DNA from: JAPPHA01 sp963664045
Lineage (GTDB): Bacteria > Pseudomonadota > Alphaproteobacteria > Rhodobacterales > Rhodobacteraceae
Direction of reading: 5' to 3'
Length of the DNA: 64,000 bases
Assembly: GCA_963664045.2 (NCBI GenBank)
Contig: CAXXGT010000007.1
Location: forward strand, 310,001-374,000
The translations under genes were made by a program, and so were the position numbers. The notes beneath the pieces are model-generated. The model was given only the letters and a program-made list of their open reading frames with translations. It made no database searches and had not been told where the DNA came from. Positions 8,727 through 16,633 of the stretch are shown here, one piece after another (position 1 is the first letter of the stretch; each line of letters opens with the position of its first letter).

Positions 8727-9362
8727 ATGAGCATACAAATCTGGAACCTGTACGCCACGGCTGTGCTCCTGTTGTGCCTAACGCCAGGACCCAATAGCCT
8801 TCTCGCGGTCACCAATGGCATGCGTTTCGGTGTCGGCAAGGCACTGTTCTCGACCTTGGGTTGCGCAGCCGGGCTCACCCTGCTGATCGGTGTTTCGCTG
8901 TCCGGGTTCGGCGTCATACTCGCAGCCTCGGAAACGGTCTTCTACATCATCAAGTGGCTCGGGGCCTGCTATCTCATCTACCTCGGCGTCACCCTCATTC
9001 GCGCACGCGGCGGGTTCGCCGATGCAATTGGAGAGAACCGTTGGGCCAAGCCACGAAGCCGAAACCACCTGTTCGGACAGGGTCTATGGATCACAGTCAT
9101 GAATCCGAAGGTGGTGATCTTCTTTGCCGCCTTTCTGCCGCAGTTCTACGATCCCCAACGTAGCCTCCTACTCCAGTTCCTGGTGATGGCTGGCACCTTC
9201 GTAGGAATCGAAGTCGTAGTTGAAATTTTCCTTGCAACCATGGCCAACAGGATCGCTGCTTACATGTCGAACGGCGCGGGCATGCGGTTGTTCAACCGCG
9301 CAACGGGTAGCGTGTTCGTTCTGGCGGGCGCATATCTTCTGTCTCTGGAGCGCCCTCGTTGA
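8727..9362 (+). CDS. LysE/RhtB family amino acid exporter
   Basis: This 211-residue inner-membrane exporter of the LysE superfamily (RhtB branch) pumps out amino acids or small derivatives. ATG 8727 is preceded by GAGGAG; the frame is open upstream but has no homology there. The family hallmark LCLTPGPNSLLAVTNGMRFG sits in and after the first helix. Further hydrophobic segments cover about 40-70 (LSGFGVILAAS), 110-130 (NPKVVIFFAAFLPQF) and 145-205. Length and topology (five to six helices) match the family. It is isolated between IS scars; substrate and regulator are unknown. Confidence 0.88.
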   Translation: MSIQIWNLYATAVLLLCLTPGPNSLLAVTNGMRFGVGKALFSTLGCAAGLTLLIGVSLSGFGVILAASETVFYIIKWLGACYLIYLGVTLIRARGGFADAIGENRWAKPRSRNHLFGQGLWITVMNPKVVIFFAAFLPQFYDPQRSLLLQFLVMAGTFVGIEVVVEIFLATMANRIAAYMSNGAGMRLFNRATGSVFVLAGAYLLSLERPR

Positions 9363-9912
9363 TGGGACCTGCTTTTGCACCACGTCCGGACCTTTCTTAG
9401 GATAAATTGAGACCATCTCGGCCTGAATGCCGGGCTTGCAGCTAAAGGGGACAAACTCCTCGAGGAAACGCCTGCCGAGTTCAGCCATGACCAACTCGTC
9501 CTTTCATTTGGCGTCGGCTTCGCGGGGATCGATCGCACGGCACGGGTTCTGGCCGCTCTCACTGCTCTGACTGCCGGCGGCTCTGGTGCCTGCGTTATCG
9601 GAGCGCGGCTCGGGCCGGTCGGGATCGCCATCTTGTGGTCCTGCTCAGCCTACCGGTATGGGGGGCCTGGAGGAGGCTGGCGCGGCGAGACTGTTTACGG
9701 CGGTCGCCGGGCCGGTTGCGCAGTTAAGCGGCGGAAACACTGAAGTCCGCATTGTTGTCGGTTTGCCGAGGATGGAAGGGTAGGGTCAGGAGGGTGGCTG
9801 TTCGGCAGGCGATTGAGGGGGCGGAGGTACGGGCAGGGCGCCGACACTAACCAAGATATTTCCAGTGATCAGGTTCCCATAACCATTCGGTTCCCATTTT
9901 ACGTGATGCCGC

Positions 9913-10011
9913 CTAGATGAGGATGGCCGCCAGCAGAATGAGGCCGGCCATGCGGTAATGCTGCCCTTCACCTGTCCGGTCGCGCAGCTCGCCCTGACGA
10001 TGGAAGTGAAT
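9913..10011 (-). pseudogene. Tn3-family transposase, C-terminal remnant
   Basis: The last 32 residues of a short frame, IHFHRQGELRDRTGEGQHYR then MAGLILLAAILI, match the C-terminal end of Tn3-family DDE transposases (xRLGEIRDRSxExQxxRxxGLNLVxAAIxxWNT). The stop falls where WNT is expected. The flanks (9363-9912 and 10012-10141) contain no gene I can support. Confidence 0.6.
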
Positions 10012-10141
10012 GGCACGGAAAACAGGTCCTCGGTGCTTAGCGTAGGATTCCGCCCCCTTCCGCAAACGACCCCAAACGGTTTCACCACCGGCGCCGTATT
10101 TGATCTCTCCGGCGGACGGGCGACCCACTGAGTTTGCGGAA

Positions 10142-11131
10142 CTACGCGGTCGAACCCCAGCGGGCGGTGCACGTCAGGCGGACTTTCCGGGCGGCGTCCG
10201 GCTCGCCGGTATCCTGCTCGATCAGCTCGATGACGGTGTCGATGAACTTGACGTGGTCCTGCGCCAACGTCGTCAGGTCATGGCATTCCCAGTACGCCAT
10301 GGCGATGCCGTCCTGACCGATGATCGCGAGGTCCTCCGGGACCTTGCGTGCGAGAACCTGCGCCGCCGCATCGCGCGCGCCGATCGCCATGACGTCATTG
10401 CCGCAGATCAGTGCGTCAATCTGGTGTCGGCGCAACAACATGACCGCTTCCTTGAAGCCAGCGTCATAGGTGTAGTCGCCACGACCGAAGGCTTCGAACT
10501 GCAAGCCGCGCGCCTCAAGGGCCGTTTCGAACCAGCCCTTGCGCTTCTGGTCGATCCAGCTCGATTCCCTCCCGGCGATATAGGCGAAATGCTTGCGGCC
10601 GTCGTCGACGATCTTGTTGACGAGCTCTTCGGCTGCCGACGCGCCGTCGATCTCGATGGTGGAGACTTCCGGGTGGTGATGGGGCTCCAGCGTCACCATG
10701 ATCGGCCGCAACCCGGCGAAGATTTCCAGCGCGTCGTTGGCCGAAATCATGTCGGAGAAGACCACCACATGATCGACCTGATAAGTGGAGGCGAGCCGCA
10801 TCAGCGGCAACCGGTCCTCGATCGCGGCGCAGCACAGGATGATCGGCATGAGCTGCCGGTCCTGCAGCCGATGCACCAGCACGTCCAGCTCTTCGGCTTC
10901 GCAAGGATTGGCGATCGTGTTGACGACGATTGCGATCAGACGGGAGCGCTGGCCGTGCAGCGTGCGCGCGATGGCGTTCGGCTGGTAGTTGTGTTCGCGC
11001 GCAATGGACAGGATCATCTCGCGGGTCGCCTTGTTGATGCGCGCCGTCGGCGAGAAGGCGCGCGATACGGTCGCCGACGAAACATCCGCGAGCTTGGCCA
11101 GTTCCTTGGATGTTATGCGTTTTTTGCTCAT
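10142..11131 (-). CDS. LacI-family transcriptional regulator of the sugar cluster
   Basis: This 329-residue regulator has an N-terminal LacI HTH (ITSKELAKLADVSSATVSRA, about residues 6-25) and hinge helix NYQPNAIARTL. The periplasmic-binding-type sensor domain follows (LIAIVVNTIANP, DALICGNDVMAIGA, LAIIGQDGIAMA). The start is ATG 11131, fixed by the HTH and by the boundary of the IscB element. It is the last gene of the minus-strand sugar operon. An IscB element lies between it and thuA, so lacI now begins at the element's own edge: its ATGA start overlaps the iscB TGA stop. A LacI-type operator at 18118-18131 is the likely target. Confidence 0.93.
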   Translation of the reverse strand: MSKKRITSKELAKLADVSSATVSRAFSPTARINKATREMILSIAREHNYQPNAIARTLHGQRSRLIAIVVNTIANPCEAEELDVLVHRLQDRQLMPIILCCAAIEDRLPLMRLASTYQVDHVVVFSDMISANDALEIFAGLRPIMVTLEPHHHPEVSTIEIDGASAAEELVNKIVDDGRKHFAYIAGRESSWIDQKRKGWFETALEARGLQFEAFGRGDYTYDAGFKEAVMLLRRHQIDALICGNDVMAIGARDAAAQVLARKVPEDLAIIGQDGIAMAYWECHDLTTLAQDHVKFIDTVIELIEQDTGEPDAARKVRLTCTARWGSTA

Positions 11132-12726
11132 CTGTCCAACTCGCAGGAAACCCCGTCCTTCGGGGCGGGGAGGAATGCGATGTCGCGTGTTCCATGCATC
11201 GGCACCTTCTCCTTCTTCCGGAACGTGTCGAGGGCGTAGCCGTAACCGTCGCCGCGCTGGACGATACGGCAATGCCTGTGCGAGACGCCCTGGACGGTGC
11301 CGCCGGCGGTCTGGACGTTGAAGGATCCGGAGGCCCGCACCGCGACGCGCCCCACATGGACGCCCTGCCGCTTCCCCGTGGGCACGGTCGCGCGCACGAT
11401 GTCACCCGTCCTGAAGCCCTTGACGGATTTCTTCGCCATCAGGTAGCCGACGGGAAACCCGAACCGGTTCACGCGCGTGCGCGCATGTGATCCCCGGCCC
11501 GTGGCCTTGATACCGAGCACGGGCTGATCCCAGCCCTTCAGCGCGGGCGTCTCCCCCACGCAGGCCGCGTCAAGGGCATGCGTCTTCGGGATCCCCAGCC
11601 GCGTCCGGTTGTACTTCGTCCGCCCGCCCGAGGAGCCGGAAACGGGCAGGCCCGTGCATCGCAGCCCTTCGAACAGGACGCGACGGGTGGCGTTGACCGC
11701 GGCGGCGTCATGAAGCGGTGCCCTGGCGTCCGCGAGAACCCGCCGCAGCCGTTCGGGTTGCCCGGACAGGAAGCCCTCCACCGGCCCCGCACCCTTGACC
11801 AGGTTGCAGGACGGACAGGCCAGCGTCAGGTTGGAGACCCGGTCGGACCCGCCCCGGGCCTTCGGGCGAATGTGATCAACCTGGAGCGGTGTCTCCGTTG
11901 CGTCGCAATACGCGCATCTGCGGTCCCATTTCTCCAGGAGATACTCCCGGACCTCGTCGCCGGCGAGGGTGCCCTGCTGGGACTCCACGCCCTCGATGTC
12001 AGGGCTCTCCAGCGCCTGCATGTCGAAGCGCACCGTCTCGCACCGGATCCCGGTCACGGGCGCGAGCCTCCCGAAACGTTCGGTCCAGGACAGCACGTTG
12101 TCCACCCGCGACTGCAGCGACGGCGCGAGCCTGCGTCCCGGGCGCCGGTTCAGGAACCGCTTCTTCCGATAGCGCAGGTTCGCCGAGCGCCGGCGTCTCC
12201 GGTAATTCGCCCGTTGCTGCATCGACTTCCGGATCCGCGCGCCCCTGTGCTCGATCTCGGCAAGGGACAGGACCTCGCCGTCGTCTTTCACCAGCGCCAG
12301 GCCGGTCCTCCTCGATCCCGGATCGATCTTGAGATCCAGGGGCTGCGTCTCTCCTCCGGTCCTGTCCCGGAGCCTGATGGTGAACGGATAGAGGCGGACC
12401 ACGACGGCGCGCCCCTTTTTCAGAAAAATCCTCGCCCGCGCCGGATGACACGGCATCAGCGGGTCGCCCCGCCGGTCGAGAACGAAAACGCGGCTTACGC
12501 CGCACTGGGAGTCGCCGGAGCTTCTCCCGTGACGCCAGCCATGGCCGGGCTCCTCTCGCACATCTTGCACATCCGCGTTCGGATTCGTCCCGTTTCGTCC
12601 CTGACCCGGCGTGTCTGCTGACGAACCTTCCAGGGCCTGGCGCTGAGGAAGCACGCCAGGGTGGGTCTTGAACGCATGATGCAAGGTAGATCGGATGGAA
12701 GTCTCCTTTCTCGTGCTGGTCAGCAT
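11128..12726 (-). CDS. iscB: IscB RNA-guided HNH/RuvC nuclease, copy 1
   Basis: IscB is the ancestor-type relative of Cas9: a nuclease guided by a transposon-encoded omega-RNA. The longest frame is 532 residues. Family homology starts near residue 80 with VFVLDRRGDPLMPCHPARAR (PLMP domain). Next come RuvC-I LKIDPGSRRTGLALV (Asp135), an Arg-rich bridge helix RRRRRSANLRYRKKR, RuvC-II CETVRFDMQALE (Glu230), HNH CAYCDATETPLQVDHIRPKA with ACPSCN (His285) and RuvC-III IPKTHALDAACVG (His383, Asp386). All catalytic residues are present. The first 79 codons overlap the predicted omega-RNA and are probably untranslated; no clear start codon sits at the homology boundary. It differs from copy 2 at about four residues. 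Confidence 0.93.
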   Translation of the reverse strand: MLTSTRKETSIRSTLHHAFKTHPGVLPQRQALEGSSADTPGQGRNGTNPNADVQDVREEPGHGWRHGRSSGDSQCGVSRVFVLDRRGDPLMPCHPARARIFLKKGRAVVVRLYPFTIRLRDRTGGETQPLDLKIDPGSRRTGLALVKDDGEVLSLAEIEHRGARIRKSMQQRANYRRRRRSANLRYRKKRFLNRRPGRRLAPSLQSRVDNVLSWTERFGRLAPVTGIRCETVRFDMQALESPDIEGVESQQGTLAGDEVREYLLEKWDRRCAYCDATETPLQVDHIRPKARGGSDRVSNLTLACPSCNLVKGAGPVEGFLSGQPERLRRVLADARAPLHDAAAVNATRRVLFEGLRCTGLPVSGSSGGRTKYNRTRLGIPKTHALDAACVGETPALKGWDQPVLGIKATGRGSHARTRVNRFGFPVGYLMAKKSVKGFRTGDIVRATVPTGKRQGVHVGRVAVRASGSFNVQTAGGTVQGVSHRHCRIVQRGDGYGYALDTFRKKEKVPMHGTRDIAFLPAPKDGVSCELDR

Positions 12727-12782
12727 GGGCTTTCAGGGCTTTCGCCCTTCAAGCCCCTCCCTTCAGGGAGGGGTCGCTGACC
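11132..12782 (-). mobile_element. IscB element, copy 1 (1651 bp, non-autonomous)
   Basis: The boundaries come from comparing the two copies. Identity begins at GGTCAGCGACCCC (12782, left end) and stops just before ATGA (11131-11128, right end), giving 1651 bp in both. The left end has the hairpin CCCCTCCC-TTCA-GGGAGGGG (12754-12773) and then a GAAA-loop hairpin. The right end has a CCCCG/CGGGG hairpin about 20 bases inside. Subterminal hairpins, no inverted repeats and no target duplication fit the IS200/IS605 superfamily. No TnpA is present, so mobility would need one in trans. It is inserted between thuA and lacI. Confidence 0.8.
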
Positions 12783-12798
12783 TAACCGCTGACCCGTG
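12490..12798 (-). ncRNA. Predicted omega-RNA of IscB copy 1
   Basis: In IscB loci the omega-RNA lies directly upstream of the nuclease gene, with the guide at its 5' end reaching into the flanking DNA. Here the predicted scaffold runs from the element edge at 12782 to the start of IscB homology near 12490. The 16 flanking bases give the guide CACGGGTCAGCGGTTA (12798-12783). The scaffold opens with the hairpins at 12754-12773 and 12733-12747. Exact ends are inferred. Confidence 0.6.
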
Positions 12799-12825
12799 CA
12801 ACGTGCCTTTTTTTGGGCGGCAGGA

Positions 12826-12851
12826 GATTAGCCCGTATACATTGGCTAATC
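12826..12851. promoter_or_regulatory. 8-bp inverted repeat downstream of thuA
   Basis: GATTAGCC (12826-12833) and GGCTAATC (12844-12851) are perfect complements separated by 10 bases. They lie between the thuA stop and the IscB element. There is no T-tract after the stem in the direction of transcription, so a protein-binding site or mRNA-end hairpin is as likely as a terminator. Confidence 0.3.
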
Positions 12852-12885
12852 CAGTTTTCTTTTGTGGACGAACGCTGCCACGTCC

Positions 12886-13614
12886 TCACGTGCTCAGTGG
12901 TTCGGGACGGTGCCAGTTCTCGAGGATGCGTCCGTCGGTGTGCCGCTGTCTTGCCCAGCGTATGCCGTTGGCGATGACGCGGCGGACGTGCTCGTTGTAA
13001 TAGATCGGGAAGGTCTCGTGGCCGGGACCGAAATAAAAGACGCGGCCGCGGCCGCGTTTGAACGTGCAGCCACTGCGGAACACCTCGCCGCCGCTGAACC
13101 ACGACAGGAACAACAATTCGTCGGGCTCGGGAATGTCGAAAGGCTCGCCATACATTTCCGACTGCGGCACTTCGAAATAAGGCGGCAGGCCTTCGGCGAT
13201 GGGGTGCGATGGGGTGACGACCCAGACACGCTCCAGATTGCCATCGGGAAGCTCGCGCCAAGACAGGTTGCAATTGGTTCCCATCAGGCGCTTGAATAGC
13301 TTGGAATGGTGGCCGGAGTGGAGCACGACCAGTCCCATGCCGGCGAGAACGCGCTGCTGTATGCGGTCGATCAGCCCGTCACCGACTTCGTCATGGGCGA
13401 TGTGACCCCACCACAATAGCACGTCCGTGGCATCGAGCACCTCGGCGGGAAGGCCTTGGTCGGCATCGTCGAGGCCGGCTCTGCGCAACTCGAAGCCTTC
13501 TCCTTCCAGCCCTTCCGCGACAGCGCCGTCGATGCCGCCCGGATAGATGGCGGTCACCTCCGGATGGAGCTTCTCGAGGCGGCCTTCGTTCCATATGGTT
13601 ACGCGAATGGTCAT
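12886..13614 (-). CDS. thuA: ThuA domain protein
   Basis: This 242-residue protein has the ThuA (trehalose utilization) fold, a class I glutamine-amidotransferase-like domain of uncertain enzymology. Visible blocks are VTIWNE at the start, LLWWGHIAHDEV, GLVVLHSGHHSKLFKRLMG (the GxHS-type core), TPSHPIAEGLP, SEMYGEPFDIP and VFYFGPGHETFPIYY. ThuA works with ThuB, a Gfo/Idh/MocA dehydrogenase, in disaccharide oxidation in rhizobia; a protein of that family is at 18156 in this cluster. It lies 10 bases from the upstream ATPase gene in the same operon. No export signal is seen. Confidence 0.9.
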   Translation of the reverse strand: MTIRVTIWNEGRLEKLHPEVTAIYPGGIDGAVAEGLEGEGFELRRAGLDDADQGLPAEVLDATDVLLWWGHIAHDEVGDGLIDRIQQRVLAGMGLVVLHSGHHSKLFKRLMGTNCNLSWRELPDGNLERVWVVTPSHPIAEGLPPYFEVPQSEMYGEPFDIPEPDELLFLSWFSGGEVFRSGCTFKRGRGRVFYFGPGHETFPIYYNEHVRRVIANGIRWARQRHTDGRILENWHRPEPLST

Positions 13615-13624
13615 ATGTGAATTC

Positions 13625-14704
13625 CTAGCTGTGTTGGATGGCTGAACCGGTGTTGTCGAACAGGTGACAGGCGCTTTCCACGACGCCGAGGTGCACCATC
13701 TCGCCGACCCGCGCGGTGATGTCGCCGTCGAGCCGGGCGACGATCGGCTCGGATGGCTGACCGAGCGTCAGATAGGTTTCGACGCCGAGCCGCTCCACCA
13801 CCGAGACCTCGGCGGCGATGGCGTCCGCCTGCTCGCTGAGCCTGAGATGTTCGGGCCTTATGCCGATCTGGATCCGGTCGCCGTCGGCGGCGGACAGATT
13901 GTCCGGCAGGGACAGCACCCAGCCGTTGTCGGCATGCGCCCGGACCGGCGCGCCGTTCGAGCGGCTGACCGTGGCCGGCAGCAGGTTCATGCGCGGCGAA
14001 CCGATGAAGGTGCCGACGAAGGTGTTGGCCGGGTTCTTGTAAAGATCGATGGGGGCTGCGGACTGTGCCACCTCGCCGTCCTTGAGAACGACGATCTTGT
14101 CGGCCATGGTCATTGCTTCGACCTGGTCGTGGGTAACGTAGATCACTGTTGCCGACAACTCCTGATGGAGCCGCTGCAGCTCGGCGCGCATCTGCACGCG
14201 CAGCGAGGCGTCGAGATTGCTGAGCGGCTCGTCAAAAAGGATGACGGAGGGCTTCTTGATGATCGCCCGTCCGATGGCGACGCGCTGGCGCTGGCCGCCG
14301 GAAAGAGCCGCGGGCCGGCGCTCCAGCAGTTCGGAAAGCTGCAGTTTCTCGGCGACCTCATCGACCTCGCGGCGGATCGTTTCCTTCGGGACCTTCTTCA
14401 GATCGAGTGAAAAGCCGATGTTCTGCGCCACCGTCATGTGCGGATAGAGCGCATAGGACTGGAAGACCATGGCGATGCCGCGCTTGTCGGGCGCAATCTC
14501 GTTCATGCGCTTGCCGTCAAGGAGAAAATCACCCTCGTTGATCGATTCAAGCCCGGCGATGAGGCGCAGCAGCGTCGATTTTCCGCAGCCGCTCGGACCC
14601 ACGAAAACGGCGAATTCCCCGTCGTCGATGTGAATGTCGACGCCCTTGATAACATCGACGGTGCCGAAGGATTTGCGAATGTTCTTGAGTTCAATGCTTG
14701 CCAT
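13625..14704 (-). CDS. Sugar ABC transporter ATP-binding protein (UgpC/MalK type)
   Basis: This 359-residue cytoplasmic ATPase drives the sugar importer. Walker A is GPSGCGKST (residues 36-44), the signature is LSGGQRQRVAIGRA, Walker B is VILFDEPLSNLD, and the switch His lies in VIYVTHDQVEAM. The C-terminal third is the TOBE/OB domain (NTFVGTFIGSPRMNLLPA, IQIGIRPEHLRL) typical of the CUT1 family. It is the fourth gene of the operon SBP, permease, permease, ATPase, thuA, lacI, 21 bases after the second permease gene. It is full length for the family. Confidence 0.95.
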   Translation of the reverse strand: MASIELKNIRKSFGTVDVIKGVDIHIDDGEFAVFVGPSGCGKSTLLRLIAGLESINEGDFLLDGKRMNEIAPDKRGIAMVFQSYALYPHMTVAQNIGFSLDLKKVPKETIRREVDEVAEKLQLSELLERRPAALSGGQRQRVAIGRAIIKKPSVILFDEPLSNLDASLRVQMRAELQRLHQELSATVIYVTHDQVEAMTMADKIVVLKDGEVAQSAAPIDLYKNPANTFVGTFIGSPRMNLLPATVSRSNGAPVRAHADNGWVLSLPDNLSAADGDRIQIGIRPEHLRLSEQADAIAAEVSVVERLGVETYLTLGQPSEPIVARLDGDITARVGEMVHLGVVESACHLFDNTGSAIQHS

Positions 14705-14725
14705 TGGGCAATCCTTCCATGTCCA

Positions 14726-15640
14726 TCAGCCCTTGACCCCGCCGCTAAAGGTCTGGACGAGAAAACGTCTTGCAAATCCGAATGCGATGACTGCGGGCAG
14801 GGTATAGATAACGGCAAGCGCGGTCATGAAACCGTAGTCGAGCTGGTTGACCCGCATGTAGGCGCGGAAGAGGCCGAGCGGCAGCGTCTGAAGTTCCGAC
14901 GAAGAGAGGAAAATCAGCGGCATGAGGAAGTCACCCCAGGCGGTGATGAAGGCAAAGAGACCGGCCGCGCCGAGGCCGGGAAGCGCCAGCGGAATGAGCA
15001 CCCGGCGAATGCGTTGCATCAGCGTGGCGCCATCCATCAGCGCGGCTTCCTCGTAGTCGCGGGGGATGGTGTCGAAAAAGGTCTTCATGATCCAAAGGGC
15101 AAGCGGCAACTGCGTTGCCGCCAGGACCAGGATGATGCCGAGATAACCGTTGACGAAACCGAATATGTGCATTGTCGGGCGAACGAGGTCCGACGGCACG
15201 GTGGCGCGCACGACGGTGTCGACAGCGGCGTTGGCCGTCAGCAGAACCTTGTAGAGAGGCACGATCAGCGCGGTCGGCGGCACGACGCGGATGAGAATGA
15301 TCGTATAGAGGAAAGGCCGGCGCCACCATCCGGTGCTGCGCGACAGGGCGTATCCGCCGAGCCCGCCGAGAACGACCACGACGAGCGTTGCCGTGCCAAC
15401 GATGATGAGCGAGTTGACGATCCAAAGCAGTCCGTCGTGTACGGTGAAGATGTCGATATAGTTGTTCAGTGTCCATTCGTCCGGCCAGGCCAGGAATTGT
15501 CCCGGTTCGGCGTCGAGAGAGGCGACGAACACCCATACAAAGGGAATGACGCAATAGAGGCTGATGAGCGTCAGGATGCCGTAGGCAGCCATGTCTGCCG
15601 GTTTGACCGGGGTGCCGTTTGGGCGTACGGCAATCGACAT
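14726..15640 (-). CDS. Sugar ABC transporter permease (MalG type)
   Basis: This 304-residue inner-membrane permease has about six helices. The start MSIAVRPNG is chosen because it follows the preceding permease by two bases; the much longer frame upstream would overlap that gene. The EAA loop needed for ATPase contact is EEAALMDGATLMQRIRRVLI, in the cytoplasmic loop of the C-terminal half. The helix pattern and the C-terminal FGFARRFLVQTFSGGVKG ending match the CUT1 MalG branch. It pairs with the permease at 15643. Confidence 0.93.
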   Translation of the reverse strand: MSIAVRPNGTPVKPADMAAYGILTLISLYCVIPFVWVFVASLDAEPGQFLAWPDEWTLNNYIDIFTVHDGLLWIVNSLIIVGTATLVVVVLGGLGGYALSRSTGWWRRPFLYTIILIRVVPPTALIVPLYKVLLTANAAVDTVVRATVPSDLVRPTMHIFGFVNGYLGIILVLAATQLPLALWIMKTFFDTIPRDYEEAALMDGATLMQRIRRVLIPLALPGLGAAGLFAFITAWGDFLMPLIFLSSSELQTLPLGLFRAYMRVNQLDYGFMTALAVIYTLPAVIAFGFARRFLVQTFSGGVKG

Positions 15641-15642
15641 GG

Positions 15643-16530
15643 TTACACCTGCACTTTCAGAACGCGGACATAGGCGATCCCGATGATCGCCGAGATGACC
15701 AGCATGACGACGGCGACGGCCGAGCCGAAGCCGAGCTGGTAGGCGGTAAAGGACTGATTGAAAATATAGATTCCGATGATCTCCGTAGCGCCGCCGGGAC
15801 CACCGCGGGTCAACGCATAAACGAGGCCGAACAGCGCAATCGTCGTCACGGTGGACACCAGCATGTAGAGGAAGATGGTCGGCATCAGCAGCGGTAACGT
15901 CAGCCTGAAGAAGACCTGGCGGGGCGTTGCACCGTCCATGCGGGCCGCCTCGTAAAGCTCGCTCGAGATGGAGCTGATCCCTGATGTCAGAAGGATCATG
16001 GCAAAGGCAATGCCGCGCCATGTGTTGACGACGATGATCATGGTCAGCGGGAAGGTCGATAGCCAGTTTTGCGGCGGCACACCGAACAAGGCGACGATCT
16101 TGTTGAGCGTCGCATGTTCGCCGCCGGCGAGCATACCGACCCACATGAAGCCGGCAACCACTTCCGGCACGGCGTTCGGCATCAGGATGATGGCGTTGAT
16201 CACCGGCCGCAGCTTCAGCGGGCGCCGCAAAAGGACTGCGGATATGAGCCCCAGGACGAACTGGCCGATGACGGCGGAGCCGAGCACGAACCAGAAGGTC
16301 ACGAAAAGCGAATTCCAGAAACCGCTGTCGGTGAACAGGCGCACGTAATTGCGGGTGCCCACGAAGCGTGGGTTGAGGGCGCTGGGGCCGGACAGTGCCT
16401 CGTTGGTGAGGCTCAGATAGATCGAATAGAAGGCCGGGTAAATCACGAAGGCGCCGAGAAGCAGAACCGACGGAACCAGGAGCAGCTTGAGGCGCCAGGC
16501 TGCGTGTTCCTCATAACTTGCAAGGGTCAT
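15643..16530 (-). CDS. Sugar ABC transporter permease (MalF type)
   Basis: This 295-residue inner-membrane permease is the first of two. Its hydrophobic helices start with LLLVPSVLLLGAFVIYPAFY, a common CUT1 opening. The EAA loop is YEAARMDGATPRQVFFRLTL. It forms a heterodimer with the MalG-type protein encoded two bases downstream. It is separated from the binding-protein gene by about 100 bases that hold a strong hairpin (16568-16594), probably setting the ratio of binding protein to membrane subunits. Confidence 0.93.
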   Translation of the reverse strand: MTLASYEEHAAWRLKLLLVPSVLLLGAFVIYPAFYSIYLSLTNEALSGPSALNPRFVGTRNYVRLFTDSGFWNSLFVTFWFVLGSAVIGQFVLGLISAVLLRRPLKLRPVINAIILMPNAVPEVVAGFMWVGMLAGGEHATLNKIVALFGVPPQNWLSTFPLTMIIVVNTWRGIAFAMILLTSGISSISSELYEAARMDGATPRQVFFRLTLPLLMPTIFLYMLVSTVTTIALFGLVYALTRGGPGGATEIIGIYIFNQSFTAYQLGFGSAVAVVMLVISAIIGIAYVRVLKVQV

Positions 16531-16567
16531 CTGTGGTGTCGGTCCGGCCGTCGTTTGCCCGGCGGGT

Positions 16568-16594
16568 GGCGAAGCCGCGCGGGGCGGCTTCGCC
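16568..16594 (-). promoter_or_regulatory. Intercistronic hairpin after the sugar-binding protein gene
   Basis: A perfect 10-bp stem, GGCGAAGCCG with CGGCTTCGCC, around a seven-base loop lies between the binding-protein gene and the permease gene. There is no T-run, so it is more likely an mRNA-stabilising or attenuating hairpin than a full terminator. Such hairpins often let the binding protein be made in excess. Confidence 0.6.
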
Positions 16595-16633
16595 TTATGG
16601 GTGCCTTGAGTTGGAGAATACCACCGCGGTTAA

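Noticed and set aside
11578..12621. 347-residue frame antisense to iscB (also 25503-26546)
   Set aside because: It is the GC-rich antisense shadow of iscB and appears in both copies only because the elements are nearly identical.
14726..16144. 472-residue permease frame
   Set aside because: The first 168 residues are an out-of-frame reading of the preceding permease gene; the real start is at 15640.
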